Assembly (NCBI GenBank): GCA_964641665.1
Contig: CAZXKO010000023.1
Location: forward strand, 48,848 to 112,847
Direction: 5' to 3'
DNA: 64,000 nt
Origin: Gp1-AA133 sp964641665
GTDB lineage: Bacteria; Acidobacteriota; Terriglobia; Terriglobales; Acidobacteriaceae
Shown here: positions 15,845-24,503 of the stretch, piece after piece
Position numbering within the stretch: the stretch's first letter is position 1
Layout: every line of letters starts with the position of its first letter
The notes under the pieces: model-generated
The model's input: only the letters and a program-made list of their open reading frames with translations
The model's database searches: none
What the model was told of the DNA's origin: nothing
Made by a program: the position numbers and the translations under genes

Positions 15845-17676
15845 GCTTTCGGCGCAAATTGCTGTTGGTCTTCGCGCTGACGGTTTTCCTGTCGGTGACG
15901 GCGGTGGCATGGATCGTTTCGTTCGTAACCCGACGAGCGTTTGAGCGTTCCAATGACGAGCAGACGGCGGCGCTGGTCTCGCAGTTTCAACGCGACTTCC
16001 AACGACATGCCGACGATGTCGTGCGGCGCGTCGAGGCAATCACGCAGAGCGAGACGACGACGCATATGGCGCTGGCAATCAACCGCGGTTCCAGGGAAAC
16101 CAGCGGATATCTGAACGAGGCCGGCCCGATTGCGGAGAGTCACCAATTAGACTTTCTGGAGTTCGTGGACAGCCACGGCCTGATCGTGTCCTCGGCACAA
16201 TCGCCAGCGAGATTTGGCTATCCGGAGAATTCCCTTCCAAACCTGCCGTCACTGACCAGTAAATCGGCATTCTTGAAACCGGAGGAACTCTCCGACGGCA
16301 GCGCTCTCGGGTTGTTTGCAGTGCGCGCGGCGACCGTTGGGGAGCAACCGCTTTACGTTGTTGGCGGACGGCGTCTGGACCGAAACTTCCTGGCAGGTCT
16401 CGAGTTGCCCGCGGGGATGCGTGCCATGCTCTACCAGAGCGCGGGAACAGCCTTCTCACCACAGCTGCTAATTGATGACTCGGGCACAGTGAAGCAGGCG
16501 GATAAATTGTCAGGGCTCATTGTGCAGGTCGAGAGCGAAGGGCATGAGACCACCACGCTAATGCACTGGTCCGATAACCCTGCAGACGACGAGACTATCC
16601 ACGCAATTCCGCTCAACGGCCCGGACGACAAGACCCTGGGCGTCCTCCTGATCGGCAGTTCGCGGCGCCCCTACGTGGAACTGAAGCGCCGAATCCAATC
16701 GGCTGCGTTGTTGGTCGGCGCCGCAGGAATATTACTGGCTATTCTGCTCAGCAGCTGGGCAGCGGCCCGCGTGACCCGTCCGATTGAGCGGTTGGCCGAG
16801 GCTGCCCGGTCGGTTGCGACTGGCAACCTGCACACAGAGGTCGAGATCACATCTAAGGATGAGGTTGGAGATCTGGCGGATGCCTTCAACCGAATGACGC
16901 GGGAACTCCTGGAGCAGAAAGAGCGCCTCATCCAGACCGAGCGAGTGGCCGCCTGGCGCGAGTTGGCTCGCCGATTGGCACACGAACTGAAGAATCCGCT
17001 TTTTCCGCTGCAACTGACGGTCGAGAACCTGATTCGGGCACGCGAACACAGTCCGGAGATGTTTGAAGAAATCTTTCGCGAAAGTTCCACAACCCTGCTG
17101 GCGGAAATCAACAACCTGAAGCAGATCATTGCCCGCTTCAGTGAATTCTCCAAAATGCCACAGCCGCAGTTTCAGCGTGTGCAAGTGAACGATGTTGTCC
17201 GGGGCGTGGCGCGACTGTTTCAGGTGCAACTTGAATCGAGAGACGGCACCGCGATCGTCTACCGGCTCGAGTTGGAAGAAAGCCTCGAACCTATCGCCGC
17301 AGATCCGGAACTGTTACACCGAGCCCTTTCCAACCTGGTGCTGAATGCCATGGATGCGATGCCGCAGGGCGGAACGTTGACACTTCGCACAAAGGGGGAC
17401 TTGGACCTCGTGCGAATCGAGGTTCGCGATACCGGTGCCGGCCTCACGCCTGAAGAATGCGAGCGCCTGTTCACGCCGTACTACACCAGCAAACAGCACG
17501 GGACGGGGCTGGGCCTGGCGATTGTGCAGTCGGTGATCAGCGATCACGGTGGAACCATCAGCGTACGCAGTCAACCCGGTCACGGCACGAGATTTGTGAT
17601 TGAGTTGCCGCGGAATCACGACAAACTGCGCACCCCGATCCAGGACGATTCCGCAGTGACAACGCCCCATCAGTAA
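15841..17676 (+). CDS. NtrY-like membrane sensor histidine kinase
   Basis: This 611-residue kinase uses a TTG start at 15841 that overlaps the stop of the solute-binding protein. It has a membrane helix at about 8-28, a large extracytoplasmic sensor region (about 30-283), a second helix (about 284-306), HAMP, and a catalytic core with HisKA block RRLAHELKNPLFPLQLTV and HATPase motifs (NLVLNAMDAM, DTGAGLT, GTGLGLAIV). The RRLAHEIKNPL type of H-box is characteristic of NtrY-like kinases. Its partner is the adjacent sigma54 regulator. Confidence 0.9.
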   Translation: MSFRRKLLLVFALTVFLSVTAVAWIVSFVTRRAFERSNDEQTAALVSQFQRDFQRHADDVVRRVEAITQSETTTHMALAINRGSRETSGYLNEAGPIAESHQLDFLEFVDSHGLIVSSAQSPARFGYPENSLPNLPSLTSKSAFLKPEELSDGSALGLFAVRAATVGEQPLYVVGGRRLDRNFLAGLELPAGMRAMLYQSAGTAFSPQLLIDDSGTVKQADKLSGLIVQVESEGHETTTLMHWSDNPADDETIHAIPLNGPDDKTLGVLLIGSSRRPYVELKRRIQSAALLVGAAGILLAILLSSWAAARVTRPIERLAEAARSVATGNLHTEVEITSKDEVGDLADAFNRMTRELLEQKERLIQTERVAAWRELARRLAHELKNPLFPLQLTVENLIRAREHSPEMFEEIFRESSTTLLAEINNLKQIIARFSEFSKMPQPQFQRVQVNDVVRGVARLFQVQLESRDGTAIVYRLELEESLEPIAADPELLHRALSNLVLNAMDAMPQGGTLTLRTKGDLDLVRIEVRDTGAGLTPEECERLFTPYYTSKQHGTGLGLAIVQSVISDHGGTISVRSQPGHGTRFVIELPRNHDKLRTPIQDDSAVTTPHQ

Positions 17677-17687
17677 AGGAGAACGGA

Positions 17688-19079
17688 TTGCCGCAGAAAG
17701 CGCAGCTTCTAATCGTGGACGACGAAGCCAATACGCTGGCGTCGCTGTCGAGAGCGTTTCGTCTTGCAGGACACGAGGCGGTGGTCTGCGACAGTGCCGC
17801 CAAGGCGCTCGAACTGGCAAAGGTTCGGGCATTCGATCTGATTCTGTCCGACGTGGTCATGCCCGGCAAAGACGGACTCACTCTGCTGGAAGATCTGAAG
17901 TCGCAAGGCGTAGCAACACCGGTCGTGATGATGTCGGGCCAGGCGCACATCGAGATGGCGGTGCGTGCGACCCGACTCGGAGCGCTCGACTTCCTGGAGA
18001 AACCGATCGCCACGGAAAAGCTGCTCCTTACCGTAGACAATGCGCTGCGCTTGCAACGACTGGAGAGCGAGAACCGCCAACTGCGGGAGCGGTTGGGAAA
18101 ACACGAAATTGTCTGGAAGGGCGAGGCGATGCGCCGGATTATGGCGCAGGTGGAGCGGGTCGCCGCCAGCGAAACGCGCGTTTGCATTCTGGGCGAGACC
18201 GGGACGGGTAAAGAACTGGTCGCGCGAACACTGCACGAGCGCAGTTCGCGAGCCTCGGGACCGTTCGTAACGCTGAATTGCGCGGCGGTTCCGGCAGAAC
18301 TGATCGAGTCTGAATTGTTCGGGCATGAGAAAGGCTCGTTCACCGGCGCCGCCGGCCGCCACGTGGGCAAGTTTGAGCAAGCGGAGCGCGGGACCATCTT
18401 CCTCGACGAGATCGGCGACATGCCCCTGCACATGCAAGCGAAGTTGCTGCGCGTTCTTGAAGAGAGTGAGGTTGAGCGCATTGGAGGAGAAAAACCCGTA
18501 CGAGTCGACGTTCGAGTACTGGTTGCCACCCACCGGGATCTGGAACAAGTGGTCAAGGAAAACAAGTTTCGGCAAGATCTGTTTCATCGGATTTATGTCT
18601 TTCCTCTGTCCCTCCCGCCCTTGCGCGAGCGCCGAGAGGATATTCCATCGCTGGTGGAGCACTTTGCCGCCCAGGTCAACGCGCAGAACGGATGGAAGCC
18701 GGTTCCCTTCACCGACGAAGCTCTTGCTGCGCTGCAGGTGCACACGTGGCCGGGGAATGTTCGCGAATTGCGAAACATGGTGGAGCGCCTGATGTTGCTG
18801 GCGTCAGACGGCAAAGTGGATCTGGCCACAGTCCGATTGGCCTTGCCTCAGGGAACCAGCAGCACTGGTTCTGCGATTCCGGAGTCAGGATCACTCGCCG
18901 AACGAGTTCAGGGTTTCGAACGTGAACTCCTTCTGGCGGAATTGAAACGGAATCACTACAACGTGACAAGTGCAGCGAAGGCCTTACATCTCGAGCGCAG
19001 CCATTTTTATAAGAAGGCGGAACAGTTGGGGGTCGATTTGCGCATCGTGCGCAGGGAACAGGATCCTTCTCACGATTGA
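17688..19079 (+). CDS. NtrC/NtrX-type sigma54 response regulator
   Basis: The 463-residue protein has a receiver domain (VDDE near residue 10; LILSDVVMPGKDG with the phospho-acceptor Asp near 53), an AAA+ domain (GETGTGKE, GSFTGA loop in place of the more usual GAFTGA, FLDEIGD), and a C-terminal Fis-type helix-turn-helix (YNVTSAAKALHLERSHFYKK). The TTG at 17688 follows AAAGGAGA with good spacing. The Ser in GSFTGA is a known tolerated variant in this family. It is 11 bases after the kinase stop, so the pair is co-transcribed. Confidence 0.92.
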   Translation: MPQKAQLLIVDDEANTLASLSRAFRLAGHEAVVCDSAAKALELAKVRAFDLILSDVVMPGKDGLTLLEDLKSQGVATPVVMMSGQAHIEMAVRATRLGALDFLEKPIATEKLLLTVDNALRLQRLESENRQLRERLGKHEIVWKGEAMRRIMAQVERVAASETRVCILGETGTGKELVARTLHERSSRASGPFVTLNCAAVPAELIESELFGHEKGSFTGAAGRHVGKFEQAERGTIFLDEIGDMPLHMQAKLLRVLEESEVERIGGEKPVRVDVRVLVATHRDLEQVVKENKFRQDLFHRIYVFPLSLPPLRERREDIPSLVEHFAAQVNAQNGWKPVPFTDEALAALQVHTWPGNVRELRNMVERLMLLASDGKVDLATVRLALPQGTSSTGSAIPESGSLAERVQGFERELLLAELKRNHYNVTSAAKALHLERSHFYKKAEQLGVDLRIVRREQDPSHD

Positions 19080-19118
19080 GATCGTTGTTCCATCCCGGCA
19101 GGAATCACAGGAGGAAGG

Positions 19119-21158
19119 TTGCTTCGAACAGCACCGTTTCTTGTCCTGACGTTCTTCATAACTAATCTTTTCGCGGTCGAACCACCGTCTCCGCCGATTT
19201 ATGGAGTCCGTATGGAGTCGGTTTGGATTCCCATGAAGGATGGCGTACGGCTCGCAGCCACGCTCTACATGCCGGAAGGAGCCAAGCCGGGTGAAAGATT
19301 TCCTGCGCTGTTGGACTACCTACCGTATCGAAAGGATGACGAGACGGCAGCGGGCGACTATCCGAAGAATGCGTATTTTGCCCGCCGGGGCTATGTGGGG
19401 GCGCGCGTCGATATTCGCGGTTTCGGGGCCAGCGAAGGGCGCCCTACCGACCGGGAGTACTCCGAGCAGGAACAAATCGACGGCGAGCAGGTCATCCGCT
19501 GGCTGGCCGCGCAACCTTGGTCGAACGGCAAGGTGGGCATGTACGGAATCTCCTGGGGCGGATTCAATGCGCTCCAGATGGCGATGCGGAACCCTGCCGA
19601 GCTAAAAGCGATCATCGCGGCCGATGCGACTGAGGAGCTCTTCCACGACGATATTCACTACATCGACGGGATGATGCATATCGATGAGTTCGAACTAAAC
19701 ATGGATATGGCACCCGGCATGACGGGGGCGCCTGATTACACGCTGGACGAGAAGGTGCTCGGGCCCCGCTTCGATGCAGCGCCCTGGTCGCTGGAGTATC
19801 TCAGGCACCAGCGGGACGGAGCGTTTTGGAGGAGCCCAGTCCGTCCGCTGAGCGAGATCAAAGTTCCCTGCTTCTTGATTGGGGGATTGGTGGATGGTTA
19901 CCGCGACAGCATTCCGCGCATGCTCGAGCAGGTCAAGGCGCCGGTTCGCGCCCTGCTAGGCCCATGGAACCATTCTTATCCGAATGACGCTGATTTTGCG
20001 CCGCGCATCGAGTGGCGCGAGGATGCCATACGCTGGTGGGACTACTGGCTGAAGGGCAAGGACACGGGCGTGCTCCAAGATCCGAAAGTCGTGATTTATC
20101 TGCGTCACTGGTTCCCGCCGGATCCCAATCTAGAGTCTGTTCCTGGAGAGTGGCGTGCAGAGAGCGGCTGGCCACCGCAAGGCACGACCAGCGCGGTCCT
20201 TTATTTGCAACCCAACCACGCGCTCGCTGGGACAACATCCGACGCCGATGTGCATCGCCTGAAATACGTTCCCTCGGTTGGGGTTGAGGCTGGGTTCTGG
20301 TGGGGAGAACTGCTGTCCGATCAGCGCCCGGTAGACGCTTTCAGCCTGGTGTACGACTCGGCCCCTCTGACCGAGGAACTGGCGATCATTGGGCGACCGC
20401 ATGCGCTGCTGCAAGCATCGGCGGATGCACCGCTCGCCAACTGGTTCGCGCGACTGTCCGATGTCGCGCCCGACGGCGGCGTCACCCAGATTACCGGTGC
20501 GGGACTGAGCGGAGCGCAGCACGAATCCATGAGCGCACCGCAGCCGCTGCAGCCGGGGAAGGTCTATCCGCTGGATATCGCGATGCACCTGACGACCTGG
20601 CTCTTTCCGAAGGGACATCGGATTCGATTGTCGGTCTCAAATGCGCTATGGCCCATGGTCCTTTCAACACCCTACAACATGACCACCAGCCTGCAGCTCG
20701 GTGGGGCCAGCGGTTCGCGACTCACGTTGCCGGTCGTTCCGCTCCATGGAGTGCAACCCCGAGTTTCGCCGCCACAGCCTTCGGAGGAACGCTCCGACTT
20801 GAAGTCCTTCGGGTTTCCGTGGCCGGGTGAATGGGTCGTGACCCGCGATGAAGGCCGTCAAAAGACGACAGTTCTGTGGAAGGGGAAGATGGGCGGAGAG
20901 TATCCGTGGGGAAACGAAACCGATCTCGAACAGCTCACCTATGACATCGATGACGCCCACCCGGAGATCAACGTGATTCGCGGAGAGGCAGAAACGACGC
21001 TAGACTTGAAAACCCGAGTGTTGGTATGGAGTGGGCACCTGTCCGTTTCAAGCGACGCGAACAACTTCTTCTACAAGTACACCCGGGAGCTCCGGAAAGA
21101 TGGGAGTGTCATCAAAACGAAGACGTGGGAAGAGACGATTCCGAGGGATTTGCAGTAG
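19119..21158 (+). CDS. CocE/X-Pro dipeptidyl-peptidase-like hydrolase
   Basis: This 679-residue protein starts at TTG 19119 after AGGAGGAAGG and has a hydrophobic signal peptide (about 1-19). The alpha/beta-hydrolase domain shows VDIRGFGASEG, the nucleophile elbow YGISWGG (Ser145), a later Asp in GGLVDGYRD and His in GPWNHSYP, the expected Ser-Asp-His triad. The C-terminal jelly-roll domain (about 340-560, LYLQPNHAL, HRIRLSVSNALWP) is the usual CocE/NonD arrangement. It probably hydrolyses esters or prolyl peptides outside the cytoplasm. It is convergent with the amidohydrolase. Confidence 0.88.
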   Translation: MLRTAPFLVLTFFITNLFAVEPPSPPIYGVRMESVWIPMKDGVRLAATLYMPEGAKPGERFPALLDYLPYRKDDETAAGDYPKNAYFARRGYVGARVDIRGFGASEGRPTDREYSEQEQIDGEQVIRWLAAQPWSNGKVGMYGISWGGFNALQMAMRNPAELKAIIAADATEELFHDDIHYIDGMMHIDEFELNMDMAPGMTGAPDYTLDEKVLGPRFDAAPWSLEYLRHQRDGAFWRSPVRPLSEIKVPCFLIGGLVDGYRDSIPRMLEQVKAPVRALLGPWNHSYPNDADFAPRIEWREDAIRWWDYWLKGKDTGVLQDPKVVIYLRHWFPPDPNLESVPGEWRAESGWPPQGTTSAVLYLQPNHALAGTTSDADVHRLKYVPSVGVEAGFWWGELLSDQRPVDAFSLVYDSAPLTEELAIIGRPHALLQASADAPLANWFARLSDVAPDGGVTQITGAGLSGAQHESMSAPQPLQPGKVYPLDIAMHLTTWLFPKGHRIRLSVSNALWPMVLSTPYNMTTSLQLGGASGSRLTLPVVPLHGVQPRVSPPQPSEERSDLKSFGFPWPGEWVVTRDEGRQKTTVLWKGKMGGEYPWGNETDLEQLTYDIDDAHPEINVIRGEAETTLDLKTRVLVWSGHLSVSSDANNFFYKYTRELRKDGSVIKTKTWEETIPRDLQ

Positions 21159-21170
21159 AGGCGGGTGCAG

Positions 21171-22478
21171 CTAATTCGAGCCGCCCGCGGCCGGTTTCGT
21201 TTCCTTATAGACCGCGCCATCTTTCATGACAAAATCAACTTGCTCCAGCACCGAGATGTCGCGGATCGGATCTCCGGAAACTGCGATCACGTCGGCGTAT
21301 TTGCCCGGCTTGATGGATCCGACTTCTTTCGAGTGCCCGAGCAGGTCAGCGGCGTTCGTGGTTGCGGCCTGGATGGCCTGCATGGGTGTCATGCCATACT
21401 TCACCATGAACGCGAACTGCTTTGCACTGGTGCCATAGGGGCAAACGCCGGCGTCGGTGCCGAACGCCATCTTGACTCCAGCCTTCAGCGATTTGCGGAA
21501 GTTGTCCCGTTGGAGTTGTCCGAGTTCGGCGTCGTGCTCGAGGAAATCCTTAGGCACGGTTCCATTTTTTCCGCCTTCCAGAATGCATTCCTCGTCATAG
21601 ATGTCCATGTCGAAGTAAGTTCCGCGTTTCAAAGCCATCGCGATGGCCTCATCGTCGACCATTTCAGCGTGTTCGACGGAAGCGGCACCCGCCAGGATCG
21701 CGTTCTTGATTCCCTGGGTGGCGTGGGCATGGACAGCCACACGCAATCCGAAGTGGCTGGCCTCGTCCACTGCGGCTTGCAGTTCCTCCAGTGTGAACTC
21801 GAGCGACATCGGATTGCTGCCATGCGTCAGAACAGCTCCGGTATCAAGGACCTTTATGAGGTCGACACCGTCGTGGGCAAGCTGACGGATACGTTGGCGC
21901 ACTTCCCAGGGGCTGTTCGCCTCGCCGTAGTGCAGGTCCCAGGGCAGTTGAATGTCGGGGGCCTGGCCGGTCATCGCTCCCGCGCCGCCGGTGATGGTGA
22001 TGTAGGCGCCCGCAACGTACATGCGTGGGCCGGGCACGTCGCCGCGTGCGATCGCATCGCGCAAGGCGACATCGTTCAAGGCACGGTACGTGCCCACGTC
22101 GCGCACGGTCGTAAATCCGGATTCAAGCATCTTCCTGGCGTTGGGTACGGACTCGAGCGCGATCTGCGACGCCGTCTTCCTCAGAACGTTAAACGGTTCG
22201 CCGTCGCTGTGACCATCGGCGAGGTGGGTATGGCAATCAATGAGGCCGGGCAGAACCGTCATTTGAGATAGATCGATAATGCGGGCACCGGCTGGAATCG
22301 ACAACCCTTTCCCCACAGCTTCAATTTTGTTCTGACGAATGAGAATGAGCTGCTCGGTAAGAACAGCCGAAGTATCCGGATCAATTAGTCGCCCGGCCTT
22401 AATCGCCGTGACCTGAGCGGACTCTGCCTGCGCGCACAGCAGCCAGAGAACCATCGCGAATAGGGGGACGCGTTTCAC
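21171..22478 (-). CDS. Exported imidazolonepropionase-like amidohydrolase
   Basis: The protein has 435 residues. GTG 22478 is chosen because AAGGGAA precedes it and it gives a clean signal peptide (about 1-21, ending AESA); the frame is open upstream to 22577. Metal ligands of the amidohydrolase TIM barrel are visible: DCHTHL (His83, His85), LIKVLDTG, VHAHAT, VEHAEM and FGTDAG. Members hydrolyse dipeptides such as Xaa-Pro/Arg-containing substrates or cyclic amides; the substrate here is unknown. It is the third gene after TetR and the Rieske oxygenase on the minus strand, separated from the latter by 64 bases. Confidence 0.87.
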   Translation of the reverse strand: MKRVPLFAMVLWLLCAQAESAQVTAIKAGRLIDPDTSAVLTEQLILIRQNKIEAVGKGLSIPAGARIIDLSQMTVLPGLIDCHTHLADGHSDGEPFNVLRKTASQIALESVPNARKMLESGFTTVRDVGTYRALNDVALRDAIARGDVPGPRMYVAGAYITITGGAGAMTGQAPDIQLPWDLHYGEANSPWEVRQRIRQLAHDGVDLIKVLDTGAVLTHGSNPMSLEFTLEELQAAVDEASHFGLRVAVHAHATQGIKNAILAGAASVEHAEMVDDEAIAMALKRGTYFDMDIYDEECILEGGKNGTVPKDFLEHDAELGQLQRDNFRKSLKAGVKMAFGTDAGVCPYGTSAKQFAFMVKYGMTPMQAIQAATTNAADLLGHSKEVGSIKPGKYADVIAVSGDPIRDISVLEQVDFVMKDGAVYKETKPAAGGSN

Positions 22479-22542
22479 TGATTCCCTTTGCTTGTAGAGG
22501 AGGGGCCGATGCTCCACAGAAGCTCCGCCGCTACTTGTGCAC

Positions 22543-23679
22543 TCAATCCGCAGCAATCGCAGAATGTCCGAGGCCACCTTTCAAATCAGCAGCCAGTAGG
22601 CAGTGGAACAATTGTTCGCCACCCTCGCGGCGAACCGACAAGCGTCCCGCTCCGTAGGCGCGCGACTTGAGTCCACGCTGCACGTCCTCGCAAATACCCA
22701 GGTCTTCGTCCTGTACCCGATCTCCGACTGCGATGCTCTGCATGTTGTATTCGCGGCGAGACTCGCTGACGTCGCTGAAGTAGAAGTCGAAGATCACTCG
22801 ACAATGATCGACGTCGACGGGGATCACGAGATTCGTGTCCATGTACCCTTGATAGCAGTTGATCATGAAGTTGGGATATTGCCAGAAGTACCAGGCGCGA
22901 TCACCTTGTCGGGTCGCGCCCGTGGCTGCGTCTTCGTCGGAAGCGACCATGGGGCTTGACTGCAGACAATATCGATCTTCGTTTTCGATGGTGTACTGCT
23001 TATAGTCGAGAACACTATTGAGGCCTTTGTGAAGATGGGGCACGTGGTAGCCGCCGTCGAGATAGTTGTCGACGAAGACTTTCCAATTACAGGCGATATC
23101 GTAGACCTTGCGATCAAAGAAATGCAGCTTGCCCAGTTCGAGAGGCTGGCATCGCTTGACCAGTCCGCCCAGGAAGGTGTTGAGCGACACCGCGTTGGGA
23201 TCGAGGTTGATGAACACGAACGACTCCCAGGTTTCAACTTTGACGGGGACCAGCCCATTCTCCTGGCGGTCAAAGTTCTTCACGCCGTCGAATTCCGGCA
23301 TGCCTTTGAGCGACCCGTCGAGACCATAGTTCCATCCGTGATACGGACAGTGCAGGATCGAAGCACTGCCGCACGGTTCGGTTACCACTTTGGCAGCGTG
23401 GTGACGGCAGACGTTGAAGAAGGCACGCAACTGGCTGTCTGCGCCACGCGCAGCAACAATCGGCTCGCCGGTGACGGTGGCGGTCACGAACTCGCCCGGC
23501 TTCTGAACTTGATCGGCTCGACCCAGAACCTGCCAAGTGTGGCTGAATACGGTGAGGCTCTCGAGTTCGGCGATGCGCGGGTCCACATACCAGCTCGCGG
23601 GGATGGTCGAGGCTTCCGAGAGTGGAGCCTCATCGTTATAGCTTGCCAGAATCGCTTCGATGGATTGGTGTCTAATCAT
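22543..23679 (-). CDS. Rieske-type ring-hydroxylating oxygenase alpha subunit
   Basis: This 378-residue protein has an N-terminal Rieske [2Fe-2S] domain with Cys91-x-His93 (VCRHHAAK) and Cys111-x2-His114 (HCPYHGWNY), followed by a catalytic domain with the mononuclear-iron block NYLDGGYHVPHLH at about 210-222. The overall look is closest to choline/carnitine/glycine-betaine monooxygenase-type proteins. No reductase or ferredoxin gene accompanies it, so electrons must come from elsewhere. It lies 17 bases after the TetR gene and opposite two FAD enzymes and a BHMT-like gene, supporting a role in demethylating a methylated amine; this is inference. Confidence 0.87.
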   Translation of the reverse strand: MIRHQSIEAILASYNDEAPLSEASTIPASWYVDPRIAELESLTVFSHTWQVLGRADQVQKPGEFVTATVTGEPIVAARGADSQLRAFFNVCRHHAAKVVTEPCGSASILHCPYHGWNYGLDGSLKGMPEFDGVKNFDRQENGLVPVKVETWESFVFINLDPNAVSLNTFLGGLVKRCQPLELGKLHFFDRKVYDIACNWKVFVDNYLDGGYHVPHLHKGLNSVLDYKQYTIENEDRYCLQSSPMVASDEDAATGATRQGDRAWYFWQYPNFMINCYQGYMDTNLVIPVDVDHCRVIFDFYFSDVSESRREYNMQSIAVGDRVQDEDLGICEDVQRGLKSRAYGAGRLSVRREGGEQLFHCLLAADLKGGLGHSAIAAD

Positions 23680-23696
23680 TTACATGGCCTCGGGAT

Positions 23697-24377
23697 TCAC
23701 ACTCCAATGGCTCGACGCAGGATTTCCAGAAACTGGTTGATGCGCGCTTCTTTCCTCTCACCCACTTCCCCGTGTCGTCGAAAAAGGCCGGGATCGAGTT
23801 CTTCGGTGAGGAGCGCGTCTTGAAAGCGTTCCATCGTCCAATCGAGGATCGAGACGATCATCTCCAGATCAAGGTCATGGCGCAGCTCACCTCGGTCCAA
23901 GCCAAAGCGCACGAAGGCCACGGTGCCGTACGGGTCTTCGGTCATCAGAAAACGGTTGATCTCACGCTTGAGGGTGAGATCGGTCCCATAATTCCCGAGC
24001 AAGGAAATACGGTAGGGGATCCAGTCCTCATGCAACAAGTGCTCGGTGCAGGCCAGCCAATAGCGCAAGACCTCGAAGAAGCCCTTTGACTGTACTTCCA
24101 TGGGAGCGTCCAGGTAGGCCGGAAAGGCACGAACGGCCTTCTTGTAGACCTCAAAAAACAGGCCATCCTTGCTGCCGAAGTGCTGAAAGACTGAGCCCTT
24201 GGCAATGCCGAGTTGCGCGGCGATATCCCCAACGCGGGCGGCGTGATAGCCCTGTTCAGCGAAGTGTCGCATGGCCACCTCGATGATGCGCGCTCGTTTG
24301 GCCTCGGAACGCGGGCGTGGTGGAACGTGGCTGCGATATCGGGGTGGGCTGACCAGGCTGCTGGAAATTCCGCTCAT
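23697..24377 (-). CDS. TetR/AcrR-family repressor
   Basis: The 226-residue protein has a basic N-terminal extension, then a TetR helix-turn-helix (RIIEVAMRHFAEQGYHAARV, then DIAAQLGIAKGSVFQHFGSK at about residues 50-69) and an all-helical ligand domain. It is the first gene of the minus-strand unit with the Rieske oxygenase and amidohydrolase and faces a divergent FAD-enzyme operon. A perfect inverted repeat 4-18 bases upstream of its ATG is the probable operator, implying autoregulation and control of both directions. Confidence 0.9.
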   Translation of the reverse strand: MSGISSSLVSPPRYRSHVPPRPRSEAKRARIIEVAMRHFAEQGYHAARVGDIAAQLGIAKGSVFQHFGSKDGLFFEVYKKAVRAFPAYLDAPMEVQSKGFFEVLRYWLACTEHLLHEDWIPYRISLLGNYGTDLTLKREINRFLMTEDPYGTVAFVRFGLDRGELRHDLDLEMIVSILDWTMERFQDALLTEELDPGLFRRHGEVGERKEARINQFLEILRRAIGV

Positions 24378-24380
24378 ATA

Positions 24381-24395
24381 CTGACCTCAAGTCAG
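24381..24395. promoter_or_regulatory. Inverted repeat, probable TetR operator
   Basis: CTGAC-N5-GTCAG is a perfect inverted repeat directly upstream of the TetR start (24377) and in the 126-base region shared with the divergent gene at 24504. Position and symmetry fit a TetR operator; binding is inferred. Confidence 0.45.
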
Positions 24396-24503
24396 GAAAA
24401 GATACAGAAAAACACCTGCGATTTCAATTTCATTATTTCAACGTTCTGCGCTAATGTATTGGCCCATCGATGGGAGAGCGTTTGACCGCGAGTCATTGAT
24501 CCT

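Noticed and set aside
17709..18743. 344-codon minus-strand open frame
   Set aside because: Antisense to the sigma54 response regulator with intact catalytic motifs.
21165..22271. 368-codon plus-strand open frame
   Set aside because: It lies antisense to the amidohydrolase, whose metal-binding motifs are clear; such shadows are common in GC-rich DNA.
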